Origin: Epiperipatus broadwayi
Taxonomy: Eukaryota; Onychophora; Udeonychophora; Euonychophora; Peripatidae
Reading direction: 5' to 3'
DNA: 64,000 nt
NCBI GenBank assembly: GCA_028023455.1
Contig: JAQFVV010000013.1
Location: 12,846,258-12,910,257 of the forward strand
Notes under the pieces: generated by a model
Databases searched by the model: none
What the model saw: the letters and a program-made list of their open reading frames with translations, nothing else
What the model was told of the DNA's origin: nothing
Shown here: positions 1 to 13,085 of the stretch, piece after piece
Layout of the letters: each line of letters opens with the position of its first letter
Position numbering within the stretch: the stretch's first letter is position 1
Position numbers and translations under genes: made by a program

Positions 1-1570
1 TTTATTTAATAGATTCAAACCATTGCGTATACGGATAAATGGGAGGCGGTTTTATAGAAAAATATAATATATAATACTGATGTACTGATGGTTGCAGGGA
101 TTAATGTATACTACAAATAATAACTTGCGGTGCATTGACGGAATACCGGGCGGCTTGTACTTTGACAAGTCTTAATGCCCCCAAGTAGATCCGGGACACT
201 ACAACCAGCCGGGCTCATTTTCGAACCCCGGTGACCCAAAAGATTACCTGGAGAAGAATTTCTTTCTCTCCATGTGGTAGTAAAACGAGACGCCAACTTA
301 AGCGAAGGTAAAGGCATTGCCACAGTAACATCGAGGAAGAGTGACCGGAAGTGGATTTTAAAACGAAATTATATAAAACCATTTCTCTCCGTAACATTTT
401 CTACGCAACAGTCCGATATAACTATTCAATAAAACATGGCGAAATCAAACGATCGCAAGAGTAATAATTAATTAAATTTACTCTGAAACCCATAACTCCC
501 CAGATTGTTCGGAAGGTAATAATAAATTATTATTCTTACTCCGTAATAATATATAACAAAAGATTATAATAAAATTTTAGACTATTTTAAGTATTTGAGA
601 TTTGGAGTATAGATTAAAATATCATGACAAAGTAAAAGAAACAATAAAAATACTTGAATATTTCTCAACCAACATAAATGCATTTTTAATTGATACGAAA
701 TTACTTTTAAATAATATAATAAATATTATAGATAACTTTACTAACTTTAATTAGAGTTGAGAAATATTATTATTGGCAGTTTTGTTTGTAAAATAAGTAA
801 TGTAAAAATATAAAGTATTAATGGATTATTAGTAGGACAAATATTAATAATTATCACTAAAGACTAGAGACGAATATTAGGAAGAAATTTAGAAGGTTTT
901 AGTGTAACATTTTCAAATGAAAGAAAAATTTACACAATTACTTTGATTAACAAATTAAAATAAAATTATTACTAGAGAAGTTAAAAGTCATGTAAAAAGT
1001 ACCATTCTTTCTTCTCGGTTTTTTTGGTGTATATATGAAGAACGTAGGGCGATTTTGAATTTCTTAGACGGCATGGTTAATTTAAATGTGAATTTGGAAG
1101 ACTGAAGCACGGAAAACATTACAGATCAGGGTACTAAAGATTTAAATTGGCAGAACAGGAATCAGCTTTTGACTTAGCCCATCATGATTTCAGTTTACCG
1201 GGCAACTTCTTAATAACGGCTCAAGTGATTTCTCTGAACAACTACCTTGCTGTAGCTGATGATCTAACAAGAAAGTAAAGTTAGAGTGTCTATATTATAT
1301 TTAAGATGGCTACGGTTGACCTTTCTGCCTAGTTTTTGTTCATAACTCCGCCTCCTTTGATTTCCTCCAGCAATATCTAATTTTAAATACTATACAATAG
1401 CATTTGCCTTTCTTGATAAGAGTTCTACGTTTCTCATTTATTTTTCAATTTAATACATGATTCTAAATTGACAAAACAATTACATCGGAATTCGTGAATA
1501 CAAAAATATAAATTCATTATCTTAATTTATCAAAGTACAAATTAATTATTCTATACATTTTGTACAAGTA
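1..1570. other. AT-rich DNA, nothing identified
   Basis: No open reading frame here looks like protein of a known family. Bases 110-350 and 1015-1380 are less AT-rich than their surroundings and could be an old repeat or a regulatory stretch, but I recognise neither. The short reading frames at 111-397 (minus) overlap each other and show no domain. Confidence 0.5.
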
Positions 1571-1580
1571 AGATTTTGAT

Positions 1581-1625
1581 TAAAAATACTGATCAAAGGA
1601 ATGTGACTTTTGATCAGCATTTTTA
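1581..1625. repeat. Short hairpin
   Basis: Arms of 17 bases (1581-1597 and 1609-1625) are inverted copies with one mismatch, separated by 11 bases. The arm contains TGATCA. It could be the stem of a degenerate foldback element or simply a stable hairpin; no flanking duplication was seen. Confidence 0.6.
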
Positions 1626-1936
1626 AATGACTTTGTATAATTTGCAAAATTAAAATTTAAAGAAAATATACACGCAATTGAAACTTTTAAATTGAGCTAA
1701 TATAAATCCACAAACCACAAAAAATATTATTTACCATGATTTGTGACATTTATACTCATACTCTTTACATTAAATTCTTTTTAAACAAAAAAATAAATAA
1801 CTTAATATCTATGTGGCTTGGAATAGACAAAGTCTCATTGCGGGTAAATAGTGGTTTAGAATTACCGTTCTTAAATGACAACCATGAAACTAAGATTGAT
1901 TCTTCGATCTGTCTGTTTCAATATTTTTCTTAAAAA

Positions 1937-2128
1937 TCAAAAAATGTTTTTTTTTTTTTGCCTTTTAAAAATATTCCGTCTTTTTTTTTAACAAAAAACA
2001 AAAAAAAAAACATTATTTCTTTTTGTCCGGTCTCTCTTTTTTTTTTTTTAAAGAAACAACCATTTTTTGATGTTTTTTTTATATTTTTTATAACCAAGTC
2101 TTTTTGGATTGTTTTTGAAGAAACTTTT
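1937..2128. other. T-rich tract (A-rich on the minus strand)
   Basis: Nearly 200 bases made largely of T runs on the plus strand. Read on the minus strand it is an A-rich tail immediately downstream of the coding-like island at 2135-2870, which is what a retroposed transcript would leave. The runs are interrupted, so the tail would be old. Confidence 0.5.
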
Positions 2129-2134
2129 TTTTGG

Positions 2135-2870
2135 TTTGTTTTGTTTATCGAGAAACAAGGCTTTCTCGACAGACCTCTCTAAGACCTGTGGTCATATTCC
2201 TTATGGCCATTTTGACACCTTTCCAAGTCAGCTGTAATACGCTTCACTGTAAGCTGATCCCGTCTTCAAGAATCAATTCACCGTACCAGTTGGGAAAAAG
2301 AAATTCCCAGCCAGCCCTCAAAGCCCATCCCATGAGCGAATGGAACCCCTTCATCAGCATTGATGCAATAGAGCTTCCATTCCAGATGTTTGACAATGCC
2401 TTAATTTCACTCAACCACAACAAAAGACAGTTTGTTTTATTTTTTTCTGGCTGTGTCAAATATTAACTTTTTGGGGGTTGAAGGAAGACCAGTGCATTTG
2501 CCTTCTGCCGAACAGTCATCTGCCATTGCACTGTTGTTTTGATCTCAAAAAAGTCTTGGAAAGTGCGCAACTTGATCGTGAACTTTGCTGAATCGTGATT
2601 TACACTCATTTCGTCAATTCTGACCCCTGACAACAAAAGGAGGGCCATTTGACAATTCGTTACAATTTTTACCAACTCACATCAATTACAATACATCGAA
2701 GCAAAAAAAAAAAAAATCCGTTCAATAGACTTTTCGCCATTCCAAGTCCAGAAACCTTCATATCGTACACTGTACAATAGTCAAGAGTAATGTCTAGAGA
2801 GAGTGTCGTATACTCATCGCTAATAATGTTCAACATGCTAGAGATGTTGGGGTAAGGGTGCACTTCAACA
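2135..2870 (-). pseudogene. Unidentified coding-like island, possible retropseudogene
   Basis: Base composition here is much closer to balanced than the flanks. Three consecutive minus-strand reading frames (2669-2863, 2463-2675, 2244-2459) look like protein, for example a segment ending KFTIKLRTFQDFFEIK near 2540-2590, but they lie in different frames. A 14-base T run at about 2708 is one obvious break. A Tx1, Gypsy or Penelope origin is not apparent and I do not recognise the family. Because an A-rich tract follows on the minus strand, I suggest a processed copy of a host mRNA. That is inference; an old transposase gene is the alternative. Confidence 0.35.
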
Positions 2871-2880
2871 TCTTAGTGTT

Positions 2881-4690
2881 TGAACAGTTTACAGGCCGTA
2901 AGATCTAAGAGCGGCCTTGTAAACAGCATATTTATGTGCTTTAGGGTAGCAACAATGCCATCGAACAGTGTGACTCAATAGATGCTGTATTACCAATTTT
3001 TATTATGATAATTTTTGGGGGCATTTCCTAATTACCAATATTTTTGATATTTGATTTTGTGAGTTATTTAGATTTTATGATTATAAGATTATATTTATTT
3101 CTATAGAAGTTGTGCAGTTTTCTGATAAAAAATTGCAATTTTCTAACTGCATTGGAGAAAATAGTTGAAACACTTTGTATCAATGATATAGCTTGTTATC
3201 TGGCATCTGTTAGTGCTTGACTATATCAGATGTGGTTTTTAAGCTTACCTTAAAAATCAAAATAGTAGTCAGTGCATTCTAAACTGCTACCAACATACAT
3301 CTTTTTCTCATGTCTTTGGTCATATATTTACGATTACATTTTTCTGCAAGATTTTAAAGCTGGATAAAAATCAGTTTCTGCCTTGTGTGAAAGTGGTGTG
3401 GTAAAAATTATACTACAGACATATTATTCATTATTGATACCAATATATAATGCAAATACATACAAAACAGACATATGGATACTTCTTAGAGCAACAAATA
3501 TGACAATAAAATTAATTTGATTCTTTTTATAAGGATTATTTGCAAAAGCAATATTAAAAAGTAAGTAGAAGATTCCAAAAAATGAAATTAGCAACTTATG
3601 TATAGATGATAGAGATATATGATAAACATATATACAAAACAGACATATGAGACATTGCTTCCAATATCACTTATGATAAGAAAATAAAGCTTTTCTTTCA
3701 ACAAAATATTATATTTGTATAAAAAAGTAGAAAATAACAGTAGATTTTAAAAATGTATATATAAATTGATTATGTTTAGATTATTCAGTATACACATAAC
3801 AGACCATTTTTCTAAGGCACAAAGAGGCTTATTCTTAAGCACAGAATAAAATTTTATACGATAGCATTATAAATTATTTATATAAAAAAATAAAAAGATT
3901 ATATACTTACAGCTGGAACAAAACTATATATCAGAAGACGTCAATCTCTCAGAGTTACATATATATCAACACACATCAGAAGCCTTCAAACTCTCAGAGT
4001 AACATATATATCAACACACATATATATACCATATATGCCAACACATAGAAATTTTAATTATTTTCAAGAAAAATAAACCCAGGTTCGTTCTTTTCTGTGA
4101 AAAAAATATTAAAAATCTTTTTTTACAAAAACTTTCATTGAGAAGTAGTAATTAATTTATATAGCGCACAGAAAGCTTATGTAAATAGTCGTGATTTGGA
4201 GGATCCCTCTATCGGCAAAATATGCTTGATTATTGCGAATTTTAAAGCGCATTGAATACAGGTTAATGCCTGTTCAGATTATTTACTAAAAACTTTCATT
4301 GAAAATGCAAATTTTATCATACGAAAAAAATTATATCATTTAAAAGATAATGAAACAATACAAATAATGATCTATCTCACATATTTTTATGCCTTACTAA
4401 TTTTACGCTAGTGCAATTTAAAGTCTATGATTGGTCAAAATTCTTGAAAAATAGTCATTTTGAATAAATTAGTAGTCAAGCCATTGATAATATCAATATA
4501 ATAAAAAAAATTTAACAATTAAATATTTTGACATGCAATAATATCTTTTTTAAATATTATTTGTTTTATTACTAGTTTTGTTTTTCTTATATTTAACTGA
4601 CATGGGATGTTATCTAACTAATGTGCATCATAAGCCCACATTGAAAAACAATAATTTTGAGACATATTTGGGTAATGTTATAAAACAATG
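2881..4690. other. AT-rich DNA, nothing identified
   Basis: No supported gene. The only structure noted is the 45-bp tandem duplication listed separately at 3931-4020. Confidence 0.5.
3931..4020. repeat. 45-bp tandem duplication
   Basis: Two adjacent copies (3931-3975 and 3976-4020) beginning TCAGAAG and ending with ATATATCAACACACA. They differ at a few positions. Confidence 0.75.
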
Positions 4691-4699
4691 ACTAGTATT

Positions 4700-6480
4700 A
4701 CTGTGGTTCTGTGCCCATTTTATCTCAGTAACAACCCCATGATTGTTCAAATCCACTTGTTGCTGCACAATACTATAGAGATCTTCAGATAAGTGTCTGG
4801 TCTATGAATAACTAAATATTGATCTTCTCCCTGCATGAACTTCTTCACATGAATAGGGATGGAATGAGGTAATTGTGATCTTTTGTTTAGATTGTTCCCA
4901 TTGTTTTATGAATTTCTGCTATTCTCTCTGAATACTATTGTACTCTTTCCCACTTTTCCTTTTGTGAACGAGATCTATTACTTTTCTTGATTGATAAATT
5001 ATTTATATTAACTTTATTCTAATTTCTTTTTACACCTTTTATCTTCAAAGTTGGAGGAACCAAAATTTGCTCTTATTCTTTGCATTTGCTGGCTCATGTC
5101 CAAAACATTCAGCAATTCTGCTACTTGATCAATAGTTTTTTTTTGACCCCACATGATCATTTGTTCTATCTGATATGACAGATTATGTCTAATAATTTGT
5201 ATTATTTGACCATCTGATAGAGTGTAGGCAGATCAAAGCTCCCAACTGTGAAACCTGGCATCAACTACTGAATATAGATTTCCCTCATTTTATTTTGTAT
5301 CTTTCTTGTGATAACTGTTATTAGATACCATCATGACAGTTTTAGTTCAATATTCATGCAATACAGCATCTCTGTATTCTTGGAAATTTTGTAATTTTTG
5401 ATCAATGATTTCTACCAGTAATTTTCTTATTCATTGAGCATATGCCACTGAAATTTTATGGTACTTCACCATTTTATTTAAGGTGAAGTAGTTTTCTAGA
5501 CTGTCAGGCATCAAAGTTTTTTCTGCATCACCTTTTTATGAAAGCAATGACTTTTATATTTTGCTCTGGTTCTCAGAGATTTGCTTTCTCATTATAACAT
5601 CATTCACTATCTTTCCTTAACTTTATTTCTGAACATTCTTGAATTTAATCTTTTGTGACATTTTTTCATATATTTTTATATATTTCTCCTGCTCATTTTT
5701 TAACTATTTAAAAGTTTTGCTTAATTCTACTTGAATGAATTGACATCTATCCATTCCTCAACTTCCTATTTAATCATTTGTATTTGATCCTGAAAATGTC
5801 CTAATGCTTCTTCCTTTTGTAAATTCCAGTGGTCATTCTCTTCACTATTTGATCTATTTTATCATCTTCCTTTTGAATCATACCCTACAAGCCATCTATA
5901 ATATTATCCCTTTTCTTTTATGTTATTTCATTATAATTAACATCTTTTGATTGTCTTCTTCAATTTTTTGTTCAGCTCTTTATTTGGGTAATATTCCAAA
6001 TAGCTTCCTGAATGCTCTGATTCATTTTTAAACACTATTTCTGTATTGTGAATGCTTCTATTTTCTTTAACAACATTTTTCTCTTTCTTTTTTTTTTTGA
6101 TTATCCTCTTTTCTTTGTTGATTTATTTCTTTCATTTTATTAAACAGCATCTGACTTTGCTGACTACTTTTTTCTATATTGTTGAGTAACATTTTTTTCT
6201 TTGTTCTGCCCTCTTTTTATTATTTTTTCTTGTTCTGATCTCTCTTCAATGTTTTCCATTTTTATTAGTAGCATTCAACTTTCTTCTACTCTCTTTTTAA
6301 TATCCTCATCTCTTTGTTGCTAACTTTCTTTCATTTCTCTTTGCATTTTTTATTTATTTCTATTTTTTACTATTCCTGAACATTTACAATAACTGATCTG
6401 ACATGGGCATCCCCTCTATTCTCTGGGTTCCTTCAGATGATTGTTGATCTTTTTCTTGAAATATTTTCTCCATTATTTTT
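4700..6480 (-). pseudogene. Decayed gag-like coding region
   Basis: On the minus strand the first half (about 6480-5760) reads as a charged, glutamate/lysine/glutamine-rich stretch that would form coiled coils. The following part (about 5560-5040) has protein-like text in broken frames, including an IDQVAELLNVLDMSQQMQ segment near 5130-5075. A long coiled-coil followed by a capsid-like helical region resembles gag of invertebrate LTR retrotransposons, but no zinc knuckle, protease or LTR was found to prove it. Stops and frameshifts occur throughout, so no product is expected. The call rests on overall texture; another coiled-coil protein is possible. Confidence 0.3.
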
Positions 6481-6489
6481 CAATTTTAC

Positions 6490-9400
6490 TCCTGTCATCA
6501 TACAGATGTTTATTTAATTGCTTTTAATCTTACAGGAAAACTGTATTGATTTATTTTTACAAAAAACAACAACAACAACATATAAACTTTTTAAAATAAT
6601 ATTTCATAAAATAAGCCTTACATCATTTCCATTATTACTACTTCCATTATCTAATAGCTGTAATCTGTAAATTCTTTAAATATGACCATCTCAATACATG
6701 ATTTTACTTATCTACTCTAATTTATTTCCCTTTGTTCTATTTTCCATTTTTATTCAGCTCATACATATGTAACTGCTTTCTTTATTGACTATTATTATTA
6801 TTTTATATACATAAACTAACATAAAATAAAGTTCATACAACAGATTCTTTGCTCAAAACTTTTTTCCAGAGAACTGAGTGGCATCTGGATAGCAAAAGAA
6901 TGAATAGTGACCTGCAATTCTGGGATACAAAATCCCACCATCAGAATATAAGTACCCAATACAGCATGAATACTGGTAAAGCTATCTCAATTTAAACACA
7001 TAAAGCTATTTAAAATTCTAAATATAAAATATTAATGTAAAATGTTTGCAAAGCATTGCTCCTTTGAGTCTTAGAATACAATTATGCATTGCTTCTTTTT
7101 GTTGAGACTTATAGGCTGGGGGTTTATGGCACAGTACTATGTTAAATGCCTAAAAAAATATCTGAAAATATAACAAATCAAAAGTGGATAGGTATAGTAT
7201 TGAGACAGAACACACCCTGGAGAAGTGTGAAAACATTGCACCTTTAAGACAGTGACAAAGTCTCAACTCATCACTAGTATTGAAAATAGAGCTAGTCATA
7301 CTTTAGCAATCTCCAAAAATCATGCTTTCTTTGTGTTCTACTTTACATATGAATTTTTTACATATACATTAACATTAGTATTTTTATATTTTATAATCAA
7401 TTATAATTTAATCAGCATATCATAATATATACTCTTGTCATATATTTCATGGTAATACATGTTTTATCTATAAATTCTGCATCAAAATTGACTTGTCTTT
7501 CTCTAGTATAGTTATATTTATGTGGTCATTTTTATATACTGACAATCAGAACTCAATCATAATCAGACCCATAAATAATTTATGATTTGTAATGGTAAGG
7601 AGGTAATATTTATGCGGAGATGATAATCATCACATTCCTCAAATATCATAGTCTATTCACAAATATAATAAAACATGAGAGAATCTGCATAGAATAAAAT
7701 ATGTTACATCACCAGTAATAAAAATAAGTAATCAACAGTTATTCTGTGTGATTAGATCTAAAAGAGGTTCAATATCAAGATATAGGCTAAATATCTTGCC
7801 AATAATTAAATTTAGAATGTAATATCAAAGCAATCATCTGCATGCACATACTTGCAAAAAACTAGGATCCTGATACATGCTGATCATCATCAATGTACTG
7901 GTCTTATGGTTCACAACAAACTAATTTCTAATCTGTATAAAGTGTATTGAATGGACTTTAAAGATTATTTTGACTTATTTTCCATCCACCGAACCATCTG
8001 GTTGTCAAAACACATACATATAGCTATATATATATTATAACGATCCAAAAGAAAGTGAAGATTGAATCTAACCGCAATTTGCACTACAAGGGTGCCATCT
8101 AGCCATTTGAGCCTAGAAAAATTAAGATTCCACTTTATTTAAATATTCAGACCGTTAGCCCATTGTCACTAGCTCATGGAGACACAAAGATAAGAAATAA
8201 CTTGTTTAGTTTGTATATATAAAAAAATAAAAGCCACTGCCAGAAATTACACATAAAAATATTTATTTACGCACATATAAAATCATTCGAAATTTGAGGA
8301 ATAACATTATTATTGAGATTTTAATATTAATTTTTAATTTAGTGTGTCGAGTATGAACAGACTACATAGATTGGATTTGAAAAAAAAAATTCTATCTCTG
8401 ATTTAACCTTAGGCCAAAAGTTTGCAGTCAAACCACGTCAATCCATCTGATATATTGATGTATTCAATGTAACATAAATATGGCAACACAAAAATCATAC
8501 TGTCAGGAATGTACCTCTGAACAGCAGGGTTAAGAGAAGAAATTGTTTCTCACCCAGAACAGGAATGTGACATCTGTCGGGCAAGAAGAACAATAAAAAA
8601 GAGAACTCCATAGGAAGGGACGGTGGTTCTTTTTGCCGACTTACGATCCCATCCATAGGCAAAACGGAAGTGTGTGGTGTATACAGCAATTCTGCCCATA
8701 GTGAATCTCATACTACATCTACTAAATACACCAATATATCCAATCCATTGACCTAATTTAACTACAAAACAAATAACCCAAGATTACCCTCCCCTAATTA
8801 ATTAATATAATTTTATAAATCTATATAGCCATTTACGCCCGACTTAAATTTAATATTTATATAAGTTTGCACAGATGAATTTTATAAAAATTTGTTTTAT
8901 AATGTTGAGCACAGATCGGCTGCACAGATTCCACAGTTACAAACATTTCAAAATAAATCTAAATGATCAAAATACAAAGTCATTGATAACATCAATTGCA
9001 GAGGGAATACAAGAAACCCAATAGCATTCATCATAAGATGCCGCACTGACATCAATGACCTATATATTCCAATCGAATATGAAACAGCAACATAATTAAC
9101 TGCTAATGAATCTATATAACGTCTATACCCAACTTAAATTGCATGCATTTAAGTAATTTATACAATAAGAAAAAAAAATGGAAATGATTTTTATCAAATG
9201 CCAAACATATAAAATTAAACATTATTAATTGACCTGAAAACTTACAAAAGTCAGATAAAAGTCCATTCAAAATTTAGGTTAGCTTGTTTATTAAACTTGT
9301 CAACTCTTGACAAAAGTTCTTAATTAATTTTATGATTTTAACAATTTTTCAGTTCATATAGCTTACGGTAGAAGAGCTCCCGGTTCCTGGTGTTAATTTC

Positions 9401-10425
9401 CATGGAGTCTTTATTTGAAACCCAGTCTATCTGAAGGCAGCCTTAGCTGGAACAATCCTGGTATTACAGTCATTTCATTTGAGATAAGTGAGAGAGAAAG
9501 CGATATGTGCATCCTATCACCCTTCTCACAAAAGCAAGCTGGAAACTCAGGAAACTGAATATTTCTCTTTTTATAATCCTCCTATGGATTCCATGAACAA
9601 AAACGTCACTGTTTCATTTTTTCATTATGGTCCGGGCCTTTATTTGCTGCTTCTATATTGGACAAGCTAATTCTTTATTCTCTTATCTAATTTTCAACTG
9701 ACTTTTTAATTATACAAGAGCCCCAAGGCTAGCTTGCTTTTCAATTAATAAACAATCATTTCCATTTACAGATTACAGGAATTAATTAATACCTGTTTTT
9801 ATTTTTACTTACGTTATTTCTTTATTAAAATATTTTTATATTTAAATCTTGTATTTTTTTTATAAAAAAGTATATTAAAATACTTTTTTTTATTTATAAA
9901 AAAAAATATTTTTAAAGTTTTGCATCTGTGCAAATATATTGACATTTAACAAACATTTTAGCTTTTAGTTTTTTAATAGATTTTATTTTTATTTGCGAAC
10001 TTTAAGATTTGATTTTAAATTAATGTAATGGCATATTTATATACCATTACAATATATATATATATATAAATTAAACATTATTGCTCTAGATCTAACTCGG
10101 GATAACAAGAACTCTAGGGACAGTGATTGTAAACAAGAGAAAATATAAATGTATATGCTTAATCTATCTTAATTTAAATCTTTTAAAGTACAATGCTATG
10201 ATGAAATCATATTACACACATTGTCAATTCATAGAACAAATAGATAGATAAAAAAGATGTTAATACCTATAAAAATAATTTCAAAAACTATTTTTAACAA
10301 TTATTTAAGAAAGTTAACTAATTAAGAATGAAAATTAAAAAAATATAATATAACAATTTCAAATCTAATATGTTTTCTAGGTAAGAAATATAATTTCATA
10401 AAACAAATAATATTATTCAATATAT
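6490..10425. other. AT-rich DNA with unassigned old repeats
   Basis: No gene supported. Bases 8040-8200 have weak tRNA-like features on the minus strand (TGGGCTAACGG and a GATTCAATC), possibly a decayed tRNA-derived repeat. Bases 8480-8700 are less AT-rich but show no domain. A (TA)n run lies at 10048-10066. Confidence 0.4.
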
Positions 10426-10428
10426 ACA

Positions 10429-10620
10429 AGATTAATGCAGTATAGATATGATAAGAAATCACCAATTTATATGCATTCTATAGAAACAGAACATAGATTT
10501 GAAAAAGATAGTGTGAAAATGATTGGTTATACTAATAAAAAAAGATAGAAAATTAAAAGAAGCTATATTAATTAAAAGGATAAAACCAAATCTAAATAGA
10601 GATGTGGGGCATTATTTTTA
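10429..10620 (+). pseudogene. C-terminal relic of a Penelope-type GIY-YIG endonuclease
   Basis: Translation from 10429 gives RLMQYRYDKK and then HSIETEHRFEKD. After one frameshift in the A run near 10540 it gives RKLKEAILIK and then KPNLNRDVG. This order (conserved His pair, then a lysine-rich RKxKEAxxI and a PNLNRDxG tail) is the usual end of the GIY-YIG domain of one group of Penelope-like elements. It is not the type found intact at 58.8 kb, whose C terminus differs. The catalytic GIY and YIG strands upstream are no longer readable. Only the final part of the element survives. Confidence 0.6.
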
Positions 10621-11739
10621 TAAAATATTAATTATAAAAAAATATTATTAATAATACAAAAATAAGTAAGAAAATATAAACCATTTTAAAACAGATAAAA
10701 AGTTTAAAGAATAGGATAAAAAGTTGAAAAAATTGATAATAGAGACAGTTTTATGAAAGGAGTATATGAAAAAGAGGCTAATAATTTTTTGAAAAATTCA
10801 GTTATAATTGTAGAGAGAGAAGTTAAATTTATAGAGTGGTAAGTAAAATGAAAAAAGAAAATAAAAAATAAGAATAGGAAAATAAAAATAGAGAAAAGAA
10901 TAGAAATAAAATAGGAATTATTAATAAAGGAATAAATATATAAAATAATAGGATATAATAAAAGATATTAGGTAATAAGTATATATAAAAATAAAATGGA
11001 AAGGTTATAATAATACATTAAAGAATAAATGTGGAATGATAGGATAGAATAAAATTTAAAAAAAGAATAAAATGAAAGTAAAAAATAATATAAAGAAATA
11101 ATAAGAAAATATATGTAAGAAATAAGAGAAGCAAAGCTATAAAATTAAAATTAAATCTGATTATGAGAGAAGCAAAGCTATAGAGTTAAAGTTAAATATG
11201 ATTATGAATTATAATATAAAATATGTATATTAAGATGTATATAAAATAATGGTTATTATATTTTTAAATGTTGTAGCTCTGATGAAGACTGTAGGAAATA
11301 GTATATAAAAAAGATTGCATCAAAATATATGAGATGATAAAAAAATTTTAATATTTATTTTTAATACTAAATTGGCATTCACTTTAACTTTGTTATTCTC
11401 TTACTACACTGATTAAATCTAAAAACAACATTTCATAATAAAAAATAAGATTAACTAAAATTTTCTTCTTTTCTTATGAAAATATGAAGGTCTCACATAC
11501 TTTTACATTTTGGAAGGGAAAATAAATAAAGCACAGGTTTCAACAAAAAAACTTAAACCAAATTATTTATTATTATCAATTCTTGTTTATCTTTAAAAAT
11601 ACTTGTAAATGTAGACTTTTCTATTTTTTCTTTTAATCCACTTTTTGAGTTTATGAGTGCCATTTTATTTTAGATTTTTTTCTTGTAGCTTCAGGTGTTC
11701 AGTTTAAATAATCATTTTATAGAAATTATTAACTTATTT
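10621..11739. other. Purine-rich AT DNA, no gene
   Basis: Bases 10620-11340 are strongly A- and G-rich on the plus strand, with a short local duplication at 11128-11200 (GAGAAGCAAAGCTATA twice). They may be the non-coding end of the Penelope relic just upstream. No reading frame is supported. Confidence 0.4.
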
Positions 11740-12330
11740 GTAGATTTATTTTGAAATTGGCATTATTAAACTTCATGTGAAGTAAGGATCAGTTTATCAA
11801 CTGTTTTATTTCTGGTCAACTTTTTCTTCTTACAACTCACATTTTATAGTTTAACAATTTTTAGGTCAGGTTAACACAGGCTGAGATAGTCATGCTTTTG
11901 ATTGGATTTGCAAGTCTAAGTTGCAATTTTTTTCAGTGTTATTCTCCTACAATTCTTTTGATGAAACAGGTTATATGTCGGATAGTGATGCTCCACTATC
12001 AAACCCATTTCAGACAACTAGCAGTGAGGTTATTGTAGATCCATTTTGAAATTGACGTTATTAAACTTCATGTGAAGTAAGGATCAGTTTATCAACTGTT
12101 TTATTTCTGGTCAACTTTTTCTTCTTACAACTTACATTTTATAGTTTAACAATTTTTAGATCAGGTTAACACAGGCTGAGATAGTCATGCTTTTGATTGG
12201 ATTTGCAAGTCTAGGTTGCAATTTTTTTTCAGTGTTATTCTCCTACAATTCTTTTGATGAAACAGGTTACATGTTGGTTAGTGATCCTCAGCTTTCAAAC
12301 CCATTTCAGACAACTAGCAGTGAGATTATT
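11740..12330. repeat. 295-bp tandem duplication
   Basis: Two adjacent copies start at 11740 and 12035, both running from GTAGAT to an ACAACTAGCAGTGAG motif. Differences are scattered single bases. No coding potential is visible. Such a pair may be the start of a satellite or a single local duplication. Confidence 0.85.
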
Positions 12331-13085
12331 TTTACTTCAGATCACAAGCTTAACTTCTGACTGTTCTTTTCTCCACACCTGAACTGCTACTGCTGTTTTT
12401 AACTGTTGGTCTGACTGTTATTACTGTTTTCTTCTCAACTGCTGAACTGCTACTATTTTCTTCTCAACAGCTGGACTAAGATTGCCTGTTACTATCTAGA
12501 CACTGAACTCTACCCACTTCACTTATCTGTTCCCTGACTTATATTTTAAAACAATCTTATTATTCATTCACTCACATAATACTTCAGAACATGAACCAAT
12601 TGATTTTATTTTTATACAAAGAGTATTTCTTACTGCTTTTTTAATTACAAATTCCAATCATATTCCTAATTATTAAAAAAAATTCTGGTATTCATTATTT
12701 TTAATTCTTAAAAACAGATTAATCCTTTAATTTTATAACTTTAATTTTTTTAGAGAGATAAAAAGAAAAGGAAAAAAAATCAACTTTAATTAATTGATAA
12801 CAGCAATTTTTCTTTACAATAGGAAGTTTATTTTTCTTTTTTCAAAAAAAAGAAAAGCATATAAATAGATAAAATTACTGAAGAGAAGGAGAAAAAAGGT
12901 AATTTTTTCTGTCTCTTTTACAAGTAACCTTAACAAGCTATAAATAGTCACATTCTTATTATTTAAAATGTTTAGAATTGTTCATATTATCAATTAATGA
13001 ATGTAATGTTTTAATAATTTTAATAATTGGCATTCTAAAAAATAAACATGAAAAGAAATAATTCATCTCAATATATATAAATATG
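12331..13085. other. AT-rich DNA, nothing identified
   Basis: A CTG/ACTGCT-rich stretch at 12360-12500 repeats short motifs loosely. Nothing else was recognised. Confidence 0.4.

Noticed and set aside
3931-4020. CRISPR-like repeats
   Set aside because: Only two directly adjacent copies without spacers, in an animal-type genome.
8040-8200. Functional tRNA gene on the minus strand
   Set aside because: The A- and B-box-like segments are imperfect and no cloverleaf can be drawn. At best it is a decayed tRNA-derived repeat.
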